A stretch of 64,000 nt of DNA, taken from the NCBI GenBank assembly GCA_013399305.1, contig VXAI01000065.1, forward strand, positions 3,479,356 through 3,543,355. The letters run 5' to 3'. Positions 11,858 through 25,030 of this stretch are shown here, piece after piece. The stretch comes from Rostratula benghalensis (taxonomy: Eukaryota > Chordata > Aves > Charadriiformes > Rostratulidae). The number at the start of each line of letters is the position of its first letter. Within the stretch, counting starts at the first letter, position 1. The notes beneath the pieces were generated by a model. It was given only the letters and a program-made list of their open reading frames with translations, did not search any database and was not told the origin of the DNA. Position numbers and translations under genes: made by a program.

Positions 11858-14800
11858 GTAAGTCAAGTGCTTTAAGTTTGGGTTTGTTTGTTTGGCTTTT
11901 TTTTATTAAAAGGGGTTTGGGATTTAGATTACAGTTACATATCTGGTTATCCATTACAGTCATGCATGCAGTTATCCAGCCATGGAGGACTGGGACAAAA
12001 GACATCAAACCAACAGCACATTGTCAGTCATAAACACTGCCAAATTGTTCTAAGAACTCAGAAATTCATTTAAAAAACAAAAGGAGGTCCTCTTTATTAA
12101 CTGTAGTTCCCCAAAACTGCATGCAAAATAGGGGCTCCATTGTGACACACACTGTAGAACACTGTAAGAAGCAGTCTCTGCTGGGACTGGCACTCTCATT
12201 TGATGCAAAACATGGAATACTGGTGTGCCAATTGATCTAAAAGAATTACTTGTGGTTCTGTTGTAATTTTTCTTCTATTTGGGTAATAGTCTTTCCATAT
12301 GTCTGCTACTCATATTGTAATCCTTCTTCCTCAGAGGCCTTTCTAGAGTTTTGCCTATCCCTCTAGGCATGTTTTTCTCTTGCAAGCTCTCTGATTCATT
12401 CTGTTCATTTTATTTCTCTGTTACATCACACAACCAATGTCATGCAAGGAAATAATCACCCGTGAAATGTTTTTCTTCTTTTCATCCTTTTCCACCTTCC
12501 ATATAGCTTTATCCTCTTTACACTGCAAGTTTGCTTGTATACTGTAAACTCCTTTCAGGTGTGTGGGCGTGATTTGTTTGCAAAGTGTTATCTCATCTTT
12601 TCCTAAAGTTCAGAGTGTGTTTATTTTAAAATTTTGTTTCTCACACTGATCTTGAGCCTCCAGTAACTCTCAGGTGTAAATTGGCAAGGAGCTTTTCTAA
12701 TGGCAATTGCTATCTTCCAAAACATTATTTGCTTAATTTTAGTAGCAATTTTAACATTTTATTTTCACAGTGGAGAATTTCTATTTATGTTTTAAGTTTT
12801 GTATGGATTATTTTTCCCCAGTGCTGACATCTGCATACATTTGCAATGGCTTTTAGCATGCAGATCTGGATTACATTTCTGCTTGCACAAGAACTGCACT
12901 GAAATAGTCTTTGGTGGGGGTTATATCTGAAGGTATTTATTAGCATTGAATAAATCATTTTGAGTATGGTTCTATTGTACTGACAGTCGTAAGACTTAGT
13001 CACACTCTTGTTTCATCCATTTCTTCTCAGGTTTCCAAAAAGAGGTCTTTAGTAATTGTAGGGATTTCTTACTGTTTGAAAGCAGTGACTGAACCACAAA
13101 AGATGTTCTGCACTGCCCTTGTATAACCACCTCTAAATTAATTTCATTTGGCCATGTCACCCTGTACCCTGCCATTCCACTTCAGGGGCACATGAATCTA
13201 AATAACAAAATAGCAAACCAGTTTCATTCTTGAAGTAATTCCCTCAACTTTACTGAAATTTTACTGACCTGAATTTGAGGCCTGTATTATTAAAACTTGA
13301 TCAAACCTCCTGAAAGATTTTTTCTAATGAAAAACTCAGCATTGAAGGGGCTATCCAATCAATTAGAAAGCTATAGTGCTGCATCTTGTTCTATCACTGA
13401 AACAAATACACAAAACGTTTGGCTTCTGTGTATGTTACTTAAATACATTGTTTATAGTAGTATGAAAGAATTTGGATTTGTCCGCTATGAGAATACTCAT
13501 TACTAAAAAAAAAAAACCAAAGGGAAAAACAAAAAAGGACTTATCTTAGCACAGAATAATACTGACTTTATTGCAGTTATGTGACATAGTGAAAGCTGAA
13601 GCTTTAATGACCTAGACTTATATACATGAATTCTATTTAAGCAAGGATTCTTGCATGAACACTGGAAAGTCGGTCAGAAATCAATGCTTCTAGGGATATG
13701 GAAATGTAGGAGTATCTATAAAATATTACAGTGAAGGAAAAAAGGATTTAAGGAGGAGGGACTCTGCTTGTAACAGCACGGTGTCTCTTTGCATCTGTTG
13801 CTTTGCCCTAAATATTTTGTTGCAGATGAGCTCTGTGAATTCCACCAAAAATGCCAGTGGACACATTTGGTACATTTTTCCTCAAAGCCCCAGGTTCATA
13901 TTTTTTCAGAAATCTTTATCTTGTGTGATGATTTTTTGAAAACATAATGTGTACTTGAGGATATGCATGTGGAGAAAGGCAAATTGCTGCATTGCACATT
14001 GTATATAATTAAATAAAGGTTTTAGACTGCATTTATGAAGCAGCCAAATGAAAGTATGCACCTTTATTTTGGAGTGCAGCACAGGTTCATGATTTTAAAG
14101 AGAAATGTGAGCTTAAACATTTAAGATAAGAAGAATCTGAGATTAACAGAAAATTTATCTGTTACTGGGCACAGTGCAAGATTTCAGCATAAAAAAAGAG
14201 AAGATATTACAAAAAATAATACTGAGATAATGTTAGTTAGTCTATCTGTTGTGTACAGCTGCAATGTATATTTTTAAGGCTTGCTGTATCCTAAACATTC
14301 ACATTTTGAAAAAAAAAAAAATTTTAAGCAAAAGAGGAGATGCCATCTTTATGCAAATTCTTTCTCTCAATTTATACTGGTTTTGTTCTTTGGATGAAAT
14401 GAATGTAATGCAAATCTATGGAATCTGAAGATATGAGTCAACCTATGGGGAAAAGCCCAGGCAATTATTTGGAATCTGGTTCCCATTCCATTTTATCTCT
14501 TAAACTACATGTTCTCCAGTTTGTTCACTGGGAACCTGCTGTCCTCCTCAGCTTAGAATATCTATCCAATATTGTCCATTTAGAAAAAAATATCCCTGAT
14601 ACTGAAGCTAATTGTAAAGTTAGATTCTAATGTGTACTTTTTTATGACCAGAAAAGTACAAACAATTGTAAAAAACATAAATACAGCCACACCACATTTA
14701 TTTTATCCTCCCTGATGACTTCCATATCAAATTTACTCAATTCACGAATCAGAACATGATTTTACTAACTGCTACCACTGTGAGCACAGTCTTGGAAAGC

Positions 14801-17800
14801 GGATTTCTTTCTGATTTTATACATTATTCCTCATGACCACAGTGGCAGAGCCATTTCGCTGCCAATTTCACTGCTTCTCCAGAAGATGATGACCCAGACA
14901 ACAAATTCCTGTTCCACCAACATCTATCCTATTTCATGATCCAGCTGTCTTTAAAGCAAAGTAATAACAAAAACCTTTCACTTAGGAGATGCAAAGTACT
15001 CCCCTCACCAAAGCCAATATTTTATTTTACTGAAAATAGTATGTTCCCCCTCATTTTCTAGCAGAGTCACTTAGATGCCCAAAAGAGGCCACAGAAAGCA
15101 GAATGGAAAAATATCATTATGGCAGCCACCTTGCTTGCAATGGCCAGACTTTTAAGTATAAAAATTTACTTATTCTGAAAGGGCCAACTGCATTACAGCC
15201 AAGGTCCAAAGTTCAAGAGGGTTTTCAGTCTTTTATATTTTTCAGAGTGGACCACTTCAAGTCTGTCGCCAGTATTTGCCTCTCTGCAGATTTAAGGGTT
15301 AACTAGATATGGCACTGAAGTGAAAAATTAACTAGAGCTTTTTAGTTGTTCTGGGGTGCACCACAGTGAGTCAAATTATGTGCTGCTGACTAATTTAGAA
15401 GAAACAGATCATATAGATAGACTGGTGGCATGATTAGGACCAAACTCTTTGAGCAGAGTTGGAGGTTAGTGCTGCGTTAGCTTGTTACACATTTTGCTTT
15501 TGAGCAATAACATCTGTAAATATAGGACTGATACTTGTTCAAAATCAGTGTGCAAGTCTGATAGAGCAAGAGTACAGCTTCTTGAAACAAAGTTTTCCTT
15601 TACTCACTTTGGCTCTTCTGCTGTATACCTTGAGCCTTCTCTAATTTTTTCTAGATTTTGGGAATTACCGCTGCCTTAAAATTGGAAGCAGAAATACAGA
15701 ATAATGTACAATCTGCACAGTGTTAGCAAGGAGAAAACTCATAAGCTATTATGATTAAATTAGTGTCTGTGGTCCCCTCAGGAAAAAGTCAAATAAGATC
15801 ACGACTATCTGTTTTACACAACATCATATTTCTTCCTCCTCACTCTCTGTAACAAATTAGACTTCAAAGTAATTATAATGCTAAAGAATATTTTTTTAGC
15901 AACTTTATTTTATACTAATAATACTTGTACTGTGATGATGATAAAGCAAAAGGTGCATTAATGGGAAAATCTGTCCTGTTAATTGTGTTATCCATTCCCT
16001 TCCATTTTTGCCTCAGTGAAAATCCTGCCACGTCATACTAGTTGCAAGAATTCCCATGTAAGTGACACTTTTATAAAGACAAGAATTAAAATTGGCATCT
16101 AGAGTTTGTCATTATCATTGTAATTAATTCCCCAATCAGACTCTACCATAATGATTACATTCTAAATGTTGTATAAAATTCATACAGTATTGCAGAATCG
16201 TCTTTCTACATCAGATGACACCATAGCATTTCATTGAATTGAGTGTCTTTTCATTTGCATTTCATTGTATACAGTACATGATGATACCTCTGCTTGGTCA
16301 AACATTTTGACCACAGTGATATAGTTGGTATTTTTCTGGCAATCTGGCACTAGTCCTGCAGCTGCTAAGCTCTGAAAGCAGAGTCAAAAGAGCAAGGTCC
16401 TCAAGTCAATCTGCTTTCTTGGTTTTTTTTCCTGCCTGCTCTTTGGTGCCATGAATGAGCTAATCCAAGAACCACTGATCTACAGCAGTGGTCCAAAATG
16501 CTGCCACATAAAGTAATATCACTAGCCTCTGGGGCAACATCTATTTAATTTTGGGTTTGTGGTAAGAGCTGCAGCCCTTGAGCTTGTGTCTCTAAGCTTT
16601 TCCCAGATTGCTGACCTAGATTCTGTTCTAACAGAGATATAAATGATGCAAAGCTCCACTGAGGCACATTGTGGTGAAAAAGTAAGTATATCAAACTTGC
16701 CACGAGTATCCCAGTCTGGAAACCTGTTATTCTGCCAGGTTGTTCACATAAAAGACCTTTTAGCTCCTTGCACAAGTTAAGATTTACTCTAGAGTAAGTG
16801 TTAAGGGAGTTTTCAAACACTGCTGGATTTCTAGACTGTTTACTATAGGACTTATCCATTCTAAGTTTTGAAGTACCCTCTCACTCTGTGCTGGTCCTCA
16901 AAACCTCTCCAAAACAGCTAAAGCACTTTGTTAATAGAACTGAAGTTACAGCCTCTCTAGAGCAAGCAGCACTGGCTTTCCTGCACCTTTCTGCCCTCCA
17001 CGTCCTCTGTGCTATGTTTGTTATTTCGCTGGCACCACAGGAAGTTTCCTGAGCTGCTGATGTCTCTGGATATAGCAAGTTTATACTGGCTTAAGGAGTA
17101 CAGAGAGGTTTCTACAGAAGCACGGACCTTCATGACTTGGGCTGGTAATCCCATTTCGCACTAGCTCTTGCTCTGTCTTTGGTTGAACTCCTTGTGCTGT
17201 ACTATTGTTCAGCTCTTGCTTCACATGCCTCATTTGAGTGTTATTTTTCCCCATAAATGTACTTGTACAATTAACCTGGATCTGTAGCACCGATGGAGAA
17301 GTTTATACTGAAGGGTACTCCTTTTCTATCTTTGTCATGCTCTGTATAAAGCCATCAAAACTAGGTCAGGAGGTGGTGTCACTGTGCTGTATCCATCCTT
17401 GTAGGCTTTGGTTTCATGATTTGCCACTGGTGATTGTTTTCAGCCAATTATTATTAATACAGGATTCCAGTTGTCAGTCAGAGTCTGAAAATTCTGTTCC
17501 TTTTTTTAATGGGCCCACCATGTGGCTGTATATTTGGGAACATTTTTTACATCCTCTGTGGGGCAGGGAATGGGCCTAACTCGATTTTTGTTGAATATAG
17601 TGTAAATTCACAATGCTATGTAAATGACATCTAGTAGCAACAACATACATGGCATTGAGTAACCAGTTTAGGTGTTTTGAGAACTATTTAAAATCCATGT
17701 TGTACATTTAGTGTGGTAGGCTTCAATTGCTTCTTTGGAGCCATAAATAATTATTTAAAATACCTTCTTTTTTTAAAATGCTACTGTCATCTGCTGAATC

Positions 17801-20800
17801 AGCCTTTTTAAAAAATTTCTAAATATATCACTTTCTTTGTCTAGCATAAATTCATGTTCATTTGACACGCTTTAAACTATTAAAATGAAAGGTTGTACTT
17901 ACATTAATTCTTTCTTTTGGGGACTTTCAAGATCACATTATCTTTTATAAGTTTTATTTAATTCAGTGTATGAACGCCCTGAGAAGTAATTTGCATAAAA
18001 CCCAGGCTAAGTGTTTGTTTAAATTTACACCTTATACTATATTGAAAAATCTTTCCCCATGAGACAAACTGTAAAGATTTGTCTCTTAGTTTTGCCAGTT
18101 CAGTGAAATGGGTTCATAATACTATAATGTCATAATCATAATAATATCAAAATATCAGAAAATCATAAAATTATTTTCAGACATGATATTACACACCTTC
18201 ATTTGTTTTGACAGCATTTTCAAAAGTTGAAGAAATCATCCGGTCAAATTTTCTTCCTTATATTAGATACTGGATGGAATTAAATTTAATTCCATTTTAG
18301 GTTTAACATGCATTTAACATGTTGACCAGCTAAGGAGAAAATTAAGTATGGCAGGAAATTGGGGAATTTTTTCTCTGTGCCAAACTAATCTCACCTTCAT
18401 AGTGTGAACACAGGAGTACAGTGTAAACTACAACATAGTAGTGCAAAGGTTGTATCTATTCAGGTTGATCTGTGGCTTCTCTAAATTGTATTTCAAGCAT
18501 TTTGTTCTTAATTTCATCCTAAATCTTGTTTCTATTTTGAAAGTGTACTTCAGCTAGTTGCATGAGGAGATTAGAGTGAAAATAATGGCAGATTTCAGAT
18601 CCTGTAGATGCATCATATTTATGACTTTAACACAGTATATTGTGGTCTACCGCACTTTTCTGCCAGAGTTCAATAAAATTTATACCAAAACACAGGAATT
18701 TTTTTTTAACTTGCTTTATTTCAGTTTTAATACACTTAATAATTCTGCTGCTTCTTTCCTCCTTTGTCAAGCACTTTAGATAGTAGTCAGTAATCATCTT
18801 TCATCTACAAATTTATGTTTGGATAGGTATGTCTGTGAGTTGCAGAGGCACAGGCTTAGGACTTTGTAAGTCTAGCTGAAGTTTTATGTGGACTTTCTGT
18901 GCTTCATTTAAAGAACTGTGTGATATCCTGAAACATGCAGTACCTAATCAATTGGAATGATTACCTCTTTTCAAATTCAGACTTTTTGTGGTGGTGGTGG
19001 TGATTCAAAGTATTTTGTATTTTGAACTAATGCAGCACAGACATTGAACTGTTTTCCAAGGACTGATCACTGATGAATAGCAAGGGTGTAAAACTGAACT
19101 TTAAGGTACAAGCATGCATTTGAACATTAAAAACAATGGATCCAAATTGCAAACCATGGTGAGTATTTATATCCTGGCTATGCTACCCAGACCTATCTCT
19201 TAAATAGGAAATAATTTCCAAAGACAAAAGTGTTGGCTTGACACTAAGAAGGCAAGAGATTGATTTCCAGTTTCACTGCTGGCACGTGGCTCAGGTAAAA
19301 CACCATGCACCTTTGTATGCCTTGGAAAATGGAAAAGGTGATCTTGCCTTGTACAACACAGCAGCTTCAGGGATGCAGTTGGAAGGCAAAATAGTTTGCT
19401 GAGCTCAGGCTGTACAACTATTTTGTTTGAAGAAATTTCAAAGAAACTGCCTGATCTTGTCCTGAAGTCTTCACTCAGAATCTGTCTTTAATAAACATTA
19501 GAAATATTGCCCAGGATTAATCAGCAGGTCAATAGTAAATTAGAAAGATATTTGTTGGACAAATATGAATGCATGAAAATAATGTATAATTTAAGAACAA
19601 ATACCTTTTTTAAAGGCAATCTTCTATTTTTTAAAATTGTATTGCTTTATTTAGTATTTGAAAATTTGTTTGAAGTTTTCACCATTGCTTTCCATACAGT
19701 TCCAGTGATTAAAGTTACCAGGCTGCTAAAAACCCCCAAAGAATTCTAAAATCAACAGCCTTTGCATTGATTCTTTTTCTGTCATTCAAGTCTGCAAGTG
19801 AAAGAGTGATGCATGCTTTGTATTACGTTCTCTTAGCATTAGAACAGTAGCTCAGAGTCTTCCTGCAGCTACAGTCGTACAGAAAGAAGTATAATGGGGA
19901 GCTGCATTTGGCCTGCACTGCGCATTTATTCTTTCCTCTCAAGAAATTATTAGGATTGTTGTGAAACATTGGTCTTCTGCATCTCCAGCATTCACACATC
20001 CAACTCACCCTGGCTTTGAACAAATTCAGAGTGACAGTAGACTTTGGAAGAGAGGCTGAAGGCAGTACTTTATTTCTCTTCTTAAGGACTGAAGGACAAG
20101 GGTCCTGTCATGCCAGAGCTTTCCCTGCTCAGAAAAAGTCAGGAAAAAAAGTACCCTTCTCATCTTCCCAAGGGTTCTGAGGCACTAAAGCTCTGCTGTC
20201 TGGAAACAAAACCAGTTTTTCCTTCTCACGCATTACAGGGACAGGTGTTTAGCTGTGGAAGGATAAAGCAGTCAATGTCCACAGGGATGGGAGGAAACAG
20301 AGAATAGGTGTTGCTAATCTGCATTAAATGGTATTAAAACTATTCCTGGGAGATGAGAATAGGATATTAATGGAACATGTTTTTTTATTGTACTCTGGTT
20401 CTCACTCAATATGCATAAAATATTATCCCACAGCTTATGCAGCCATACTTGTGTGGAACGTATAGCAAATGTCACTTGTGAAATGTAATTGATGCTTGTT
20501 CTCCATACACAAATGAGGAGTATCCGTTCCATGAGAGTCTCATAGGTGCTTGTAAAGTTTTATTGTTAAATGTTAAAAATGTATCAAGTATTCACTCGTA
20601 GAACATAACTAGAGAGTAGCATTCAGGTTTTCTCCCCCATATTTTTGGGGAAAAAAAAGCTAATATTTTATATATACATTTTGGTAGAAGAAATAATATA
20701 TAATTCAAGTAAAATAGTCAGTACGAGGGAGACTATATTACTTTGCCTGACAGTAAAATGACCGTTATGACCATTGGCTGTGCCCATTTCACACTTAAGT

Positions 20801-23662
20801 CAACGTCAGTTCCTCTGTGTTCAACATCAAACTGACCTTTCTGTTTTCTTCATTCATCCTGTGCAGAATATTTGTAAATGCAAGCAGTAAAACCAAGTTC
20901 TCAGCATGCCTTTTTCAGTTGTCATAGCTATATGCTGACCTGTGGAAATCCCTGCAGTTATCTTAAAAGACAATAAAATTATAAAAAATTAGAATACTGT
21001 AGGCAAAAGTCATAGCCACTTACTGTTAAATTAGTTTTTCATTGGTTCTAAGTTAGGCAGCCTTAAACCTGAGAGGCTGAAATCTTTCCTGTCACTCATT
21101 TACTTGAGAATGAGAAACGTGGAAATTGGATGAGTTGGTTTTCAGCACAATAGGGGGGAAAAGTTAGTACTTAGGACAAAAGGAATAACATAAAATGAAG
21201 CATAACAAGAATATAAACAACTTACAGAAAAACAATGGAGGAGGAAAGCAATCTGTGTCTGTGGTAAGTGGAACTGAGCACTGGGGAGAGAACTGCCAAG
21301 GGTAAAACTGCATTAGAACGCACCAAAGAAATTAAAACAAAAAGCAAACACTCTTTAACCTAATAAATAAAAGTGAAAAAAAGGAAGAGGAGTGTGTGAG
21401 AATTGTGCACTCTCTTATTCTGCCATTTTCTTCCCTTTCCTCCCCCTTTGTTTTTTTAATATTTACCTGCATTAAGTAGTTCCATGCCAGTGAAACACTG
21501 TCATTGTGACTGCAAAGCCTACTGTGTGCGTGTCACACATTCCCACTGGGGAGCTCTTATTCTCTGTAATACCTATTTCACACAGGGTGAACCAGCCCCC
21601 AAAAGCAGTCTTATGCAGCCCACACCTTTCCCTGCTGTGGATGCAGGACACAGCAATGACCCGTGTAGACACTGGGTGAGAGACCCAGTATCATCCTCCT
21701 GAGTGGCAGATGGGGTCCCCAAGTCTCTCCTGGATCTAACTCTCAGCATGAAAATAGCTGGGATGTGCCACTGGCTTTTTACGTCTTGTATGAGTTCCTC
21801 TGCTTTTTATGAGCAAGAAAGCTTCAATTCTCACAGGCAAGGCAGCATCTTCTGCCACAGGGTTAGTGTGATTGGAGGTATGACTAGTGGCAAAAGGTAG
21901 ACCAGTAAAGATCACTATAGCCCCATACCTAGCATTAGCTTAGGGGTGTGACCAAAGTCAAAAGAAGCCCAGCAAGTGTCCCTAAACAAAGTAGTGTGCT
22001 CAGGTGTTAAGGATTTGGCCTTGATAATACCTGGAAATCAAACTGTTCAGCCTTCCTGGGTAGATTAATGAAAATGGTATTTTTATTCCTGCTGTTATAG
22101 TAAGTCATACTATAGGTATAGAAAGGTATAGAAAAATTCTTACAGAAAAATAATTCATTTGCAGCAGGTATATGTCATCTTACCTCTTATGTAGGAACAG
22201 TACTCACTCAGTGTATATTAGATGAAGTTATGCTCAGGTGGATAGACAAAAATGAATGGAGGAACAGTAAGAAAAATATAATCTTGTAGGGTCTGTTTGT
22301 AGTATAATGCAGCTACAAAGGTACCATATTCACACTCTCATTTGGCTTGGTGAATAATAAATTCTAAACAAATGATATGGAGATGACAATGAAGAAATAT
22401 CAGCTGATGAAATTATTCCTTAATTTTAGAACAGTCTTCCATCCCTTAGTATTTAAAATTCATACTCCTCCTTTTCTTATTCCATTCCTTTTGAACAGTG
22501 ATACCGTGAATGTTCATGTATGTATGATATCTTTGTTTATTCAGAGGGGGTTTTGTATACAATAAAATCATTAATGACACACACACTAGAATAAACAGAA
22601 TTGTGTAAAGCTGCAGTATAACAAACTAAGTATCAGTATGGATTGCATTCATAGAATCTTAGCCAGACTGTGTATCAGAGAGATGTATGGAAGTAAAGGA
22701 CTAGCCAAAGCCACAACAGTCCAAGTAATACATGCAATCCCTGCAGCATGGCTTTTATGGCTTCACACCCCTGCAATTGGTGTGAATGGGTTGCACCGTG
22801 GAAATTACCTAGTTCTTTCTTTCTTTCTTCCCAGGAAATATATAAGGCAACTTTAGCTATCTTTCCCAGGATACTCTCACAAATCTTCTGCATTTCATCA
22901 GAAAACTGGTAAAACGCACAGCTGATATGAAGACCACAGAAAATAGTATCTTAGCAATACTCTCCCTTAGCTCAGCTATGAACCTAAACCTCTTCATCTG
23001 TGCTGATGATCCATAGGCATATCCGTACAATGCTTCAGAACAGCATCTTTTTTCATTTGCTGGTTTTGGTTGGTTGTTGCTTGGAGAATTGCCTGTTGCT
23101 GTGTCAAAAAAAACCCAAAAAACTTAAAGGCTCAACTCTGTATCTCTGTTTTTTTCAACAGTTTTGTGTGTAACAAAAATTTTGTGTAAACATTTGTGTA
23201 ACGAAAACTTCTCAATTTTAATAATTAAAAAAAAAAAACCACCAAAAAACAAAGGGAAAGGTGGCCCTGCAGTTTTAATAGGAGGTTTGGAGACCAAGTT
23301 CTTTTTGTATTACTTGTTCAAACATGCTCCTTGAGTTTATACTAGGTGTGTAACCTCCTTATTCTACTTTTCTCAATAGTAAAAATAGGATGACCCAAAA
23401 TAATGGGAACTTTAGAAGGCTTGATATAAATATTGCCAAACAGATCTGAGGTTTCTGTATGGCTGATTCACTGGCTTGTGGATAATTTTTTTTTCAGCAG
23501 ATGAGAAGGTATTCATTACTACAGTATTCCTATTTTGCATTGTGAGAAAACAAGGAGAAAATGGGATGGAATCAACTTTTTCCCCTAATTTTGACTTCAA
23601 AACACGTCTTTTTGTAGCAAGTTCTGCACTCAGCAGGTTTCTTTCATGTCCCTGTTTTTTAG
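11858..23662 (+). other. ADAMTSL1 intron (11.8 kb) splitting the second Ig domain
   Basis: This is the largest complete intron in the window. It is strongly AT-rich with many A and T homopolymers and holds no CR1 copy that I recognise. A short GTGGTGGTGGTGG run lies near 18989-19001. No coding frame in it has exon-like content with splice sites. Whether conserved non-coding elements are present cannot be told from one sequence. Confidence 0.8.
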
Positions 23663-23863
23663 GTTGTGCTGTGGATGGTCATCCAACCCCAAACATCACT
23701 TGGTTTTACTCTGGTGAGCCTCTCAGTATGCAACATCGCCTCCTGTCAGCAGGCCATATTCTTCAGATATTCAACGTCAGTGATGCTCCTGATGGTGAAT
23801 TCAGCTGCCTTGCTCAGAATGAAGCTGGCTCACTCACACAAAAAACATCCCTGACTATACAAG
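23663..23863 (+). CDS. ADAMTSL1: ADAMTSL1 exon: body of the second Ig-like C2 domain
   Basis: The exon is 201 bp, phase 1-1, from CCTGTTTTTTAG to ACAAG|GTAACT. It reads G-CAVDGHPTPNITWFYSG, with the B-strand cysteine, an NIT glycosylation site and the core tryptophan, then ILQIFNVSDAPDGEFSCLAQNEAGS with the F-strand cysteine and a second sequon (NVS), and ends in KTSLTIQ. The FSC motif replaces the usual YxC, as is common in this family. It pairs with 11723-11857 to complete the domain. Confidence 0.96.
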
Positions 23864-24849
23864 GTAACTTTCCAGTTTTAGTCCTACTGTCCTGTGAAGT
23901 TCTTCCCATGGACTTCCTGTACTGCTCTTCTCATCCTGGATTTCTCCTTTATGAAGCCAGCACTGTCACGCACAGCAGGAAGCTGATGTTTTGATGTTTT
24001 ACTGCCATGAATATAGATCTGAAGGACTACCAGGTACCTTGCAGAGTGTTAGGCTTTACTTTACCAAAATGATACCTGATATTTCTGTCCTGATGAGCAT
24101 AAAACACATCTTACTGATTCAAGCTAGACTTAGACTTGTTGAGTCCTGCTCATTTTCTTGTCCAGAGATTTAAGACAGAAGAGTCACAGTTTGAGCCACC
24201 AAAATTAATCTTTTTTAACCTGTAAATTAAATGGTTCATTAAGTCAGTGATTCATAGTCTCTTCTTGCTTGAAAACCCTTCACTTGTAAAAATGCAACTG
24301 TTACATTTATCCTAGAAATAAGCTGAAGGTGAAAAAATCATACAACAGAGTGGTGTGGATGGGTTGGAACAGAAAATGCAGCTTTCATTGCTCCAGTTGT
24401 CGGGGGGGAATGGAGAAGAATGTAACTTTTCCTTAAATTTTGTAAAAAATGTTTAAGTGTGTTGGAACTCCCCCATTCATCTTCAGGATGGAAGATCTGT
24501 ATGATCTACCCGGTGAGAAATACCTTGTTGTAAAGACCAGTAATTGCAGTTAACCACATCTTCACTAATCACACTTTAAAAATACAGACATAATGTCCTG
24601 CATCACTGGCTTCTGCCTTCACTTAACTACCATCTCATTCACTTTCTGGGCCTGATGCAGTGGCTTTCATCAGCTGGAATTCTGTTTCTTCTTTGTTCAT
24701 TGCCTGGTGCTTTGTACATGTAGGCAGTTCACGTTATACACTGAGTCCAAACATTTCATCCTGGAGAAGAATGCCGGCTCTTGCTTTTCTAAGGGTCTCC
24801 TGCTGGAAGTTTTTGAGTGTTAACGTGTTTCTCCCACAATTCTTGGCAG
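23864..24849 (+). other. ADAMTSL1 intron (1.0 kb)
   Basis: GTAACT donor to the polypyrimidine-rich acceptor ending CTTGGCAG. Unique sequence only; a G-run of seven lies near 24401. Confidence 0.85.
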
Positions 24850-25030
24850 AATACCTCTGGTCAGCGGACAAGCTGATGGCTTGTTCGGCTTCCTGCGGTC
24901 ACAAAGGGGTGCAGCTGCCCCAGCTGAGGTGCTTACTGGATGGGGCCGAAGTCAACATATCCCACTGCAGAGAGAAGCCCAAGCCAACCCTGCAGCCCAT
25001 TGCATGCAACAGGAGAGACTGCCCTTCACG
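24850..25030 (+). CDS. ADAMTSL1: ADAMTSL1 exon: thrombospondin type 1 repeat
   Basis: The exon is 181 bp, entering in phase 1 and leaving in phase 2. It reads E-YLWSADKLMACSASCGHKG, then QLRCLLDGAEVNISHCREK and ACNRRDCPS, giving the six cysteines of one thrombospondin type 1 repeat. NIS is a likely N-glycosylation site. The CSASCGHKG segment lacks the glycine position of the POFUT2 O-fucosylation motif CxxS/TCxxG. The donor is CACG|GTTTGT, weaker than the other donors of the gene. The frame open to 25082 is read-through into the intron. Confidence 0.95.

Noticed and set aside
22648..22665. CATAGAATCTTAG, resembling a CR1 tail
   Set aside because: Only about a dozen bases match and no neighbouring CR1 sequence is visible.
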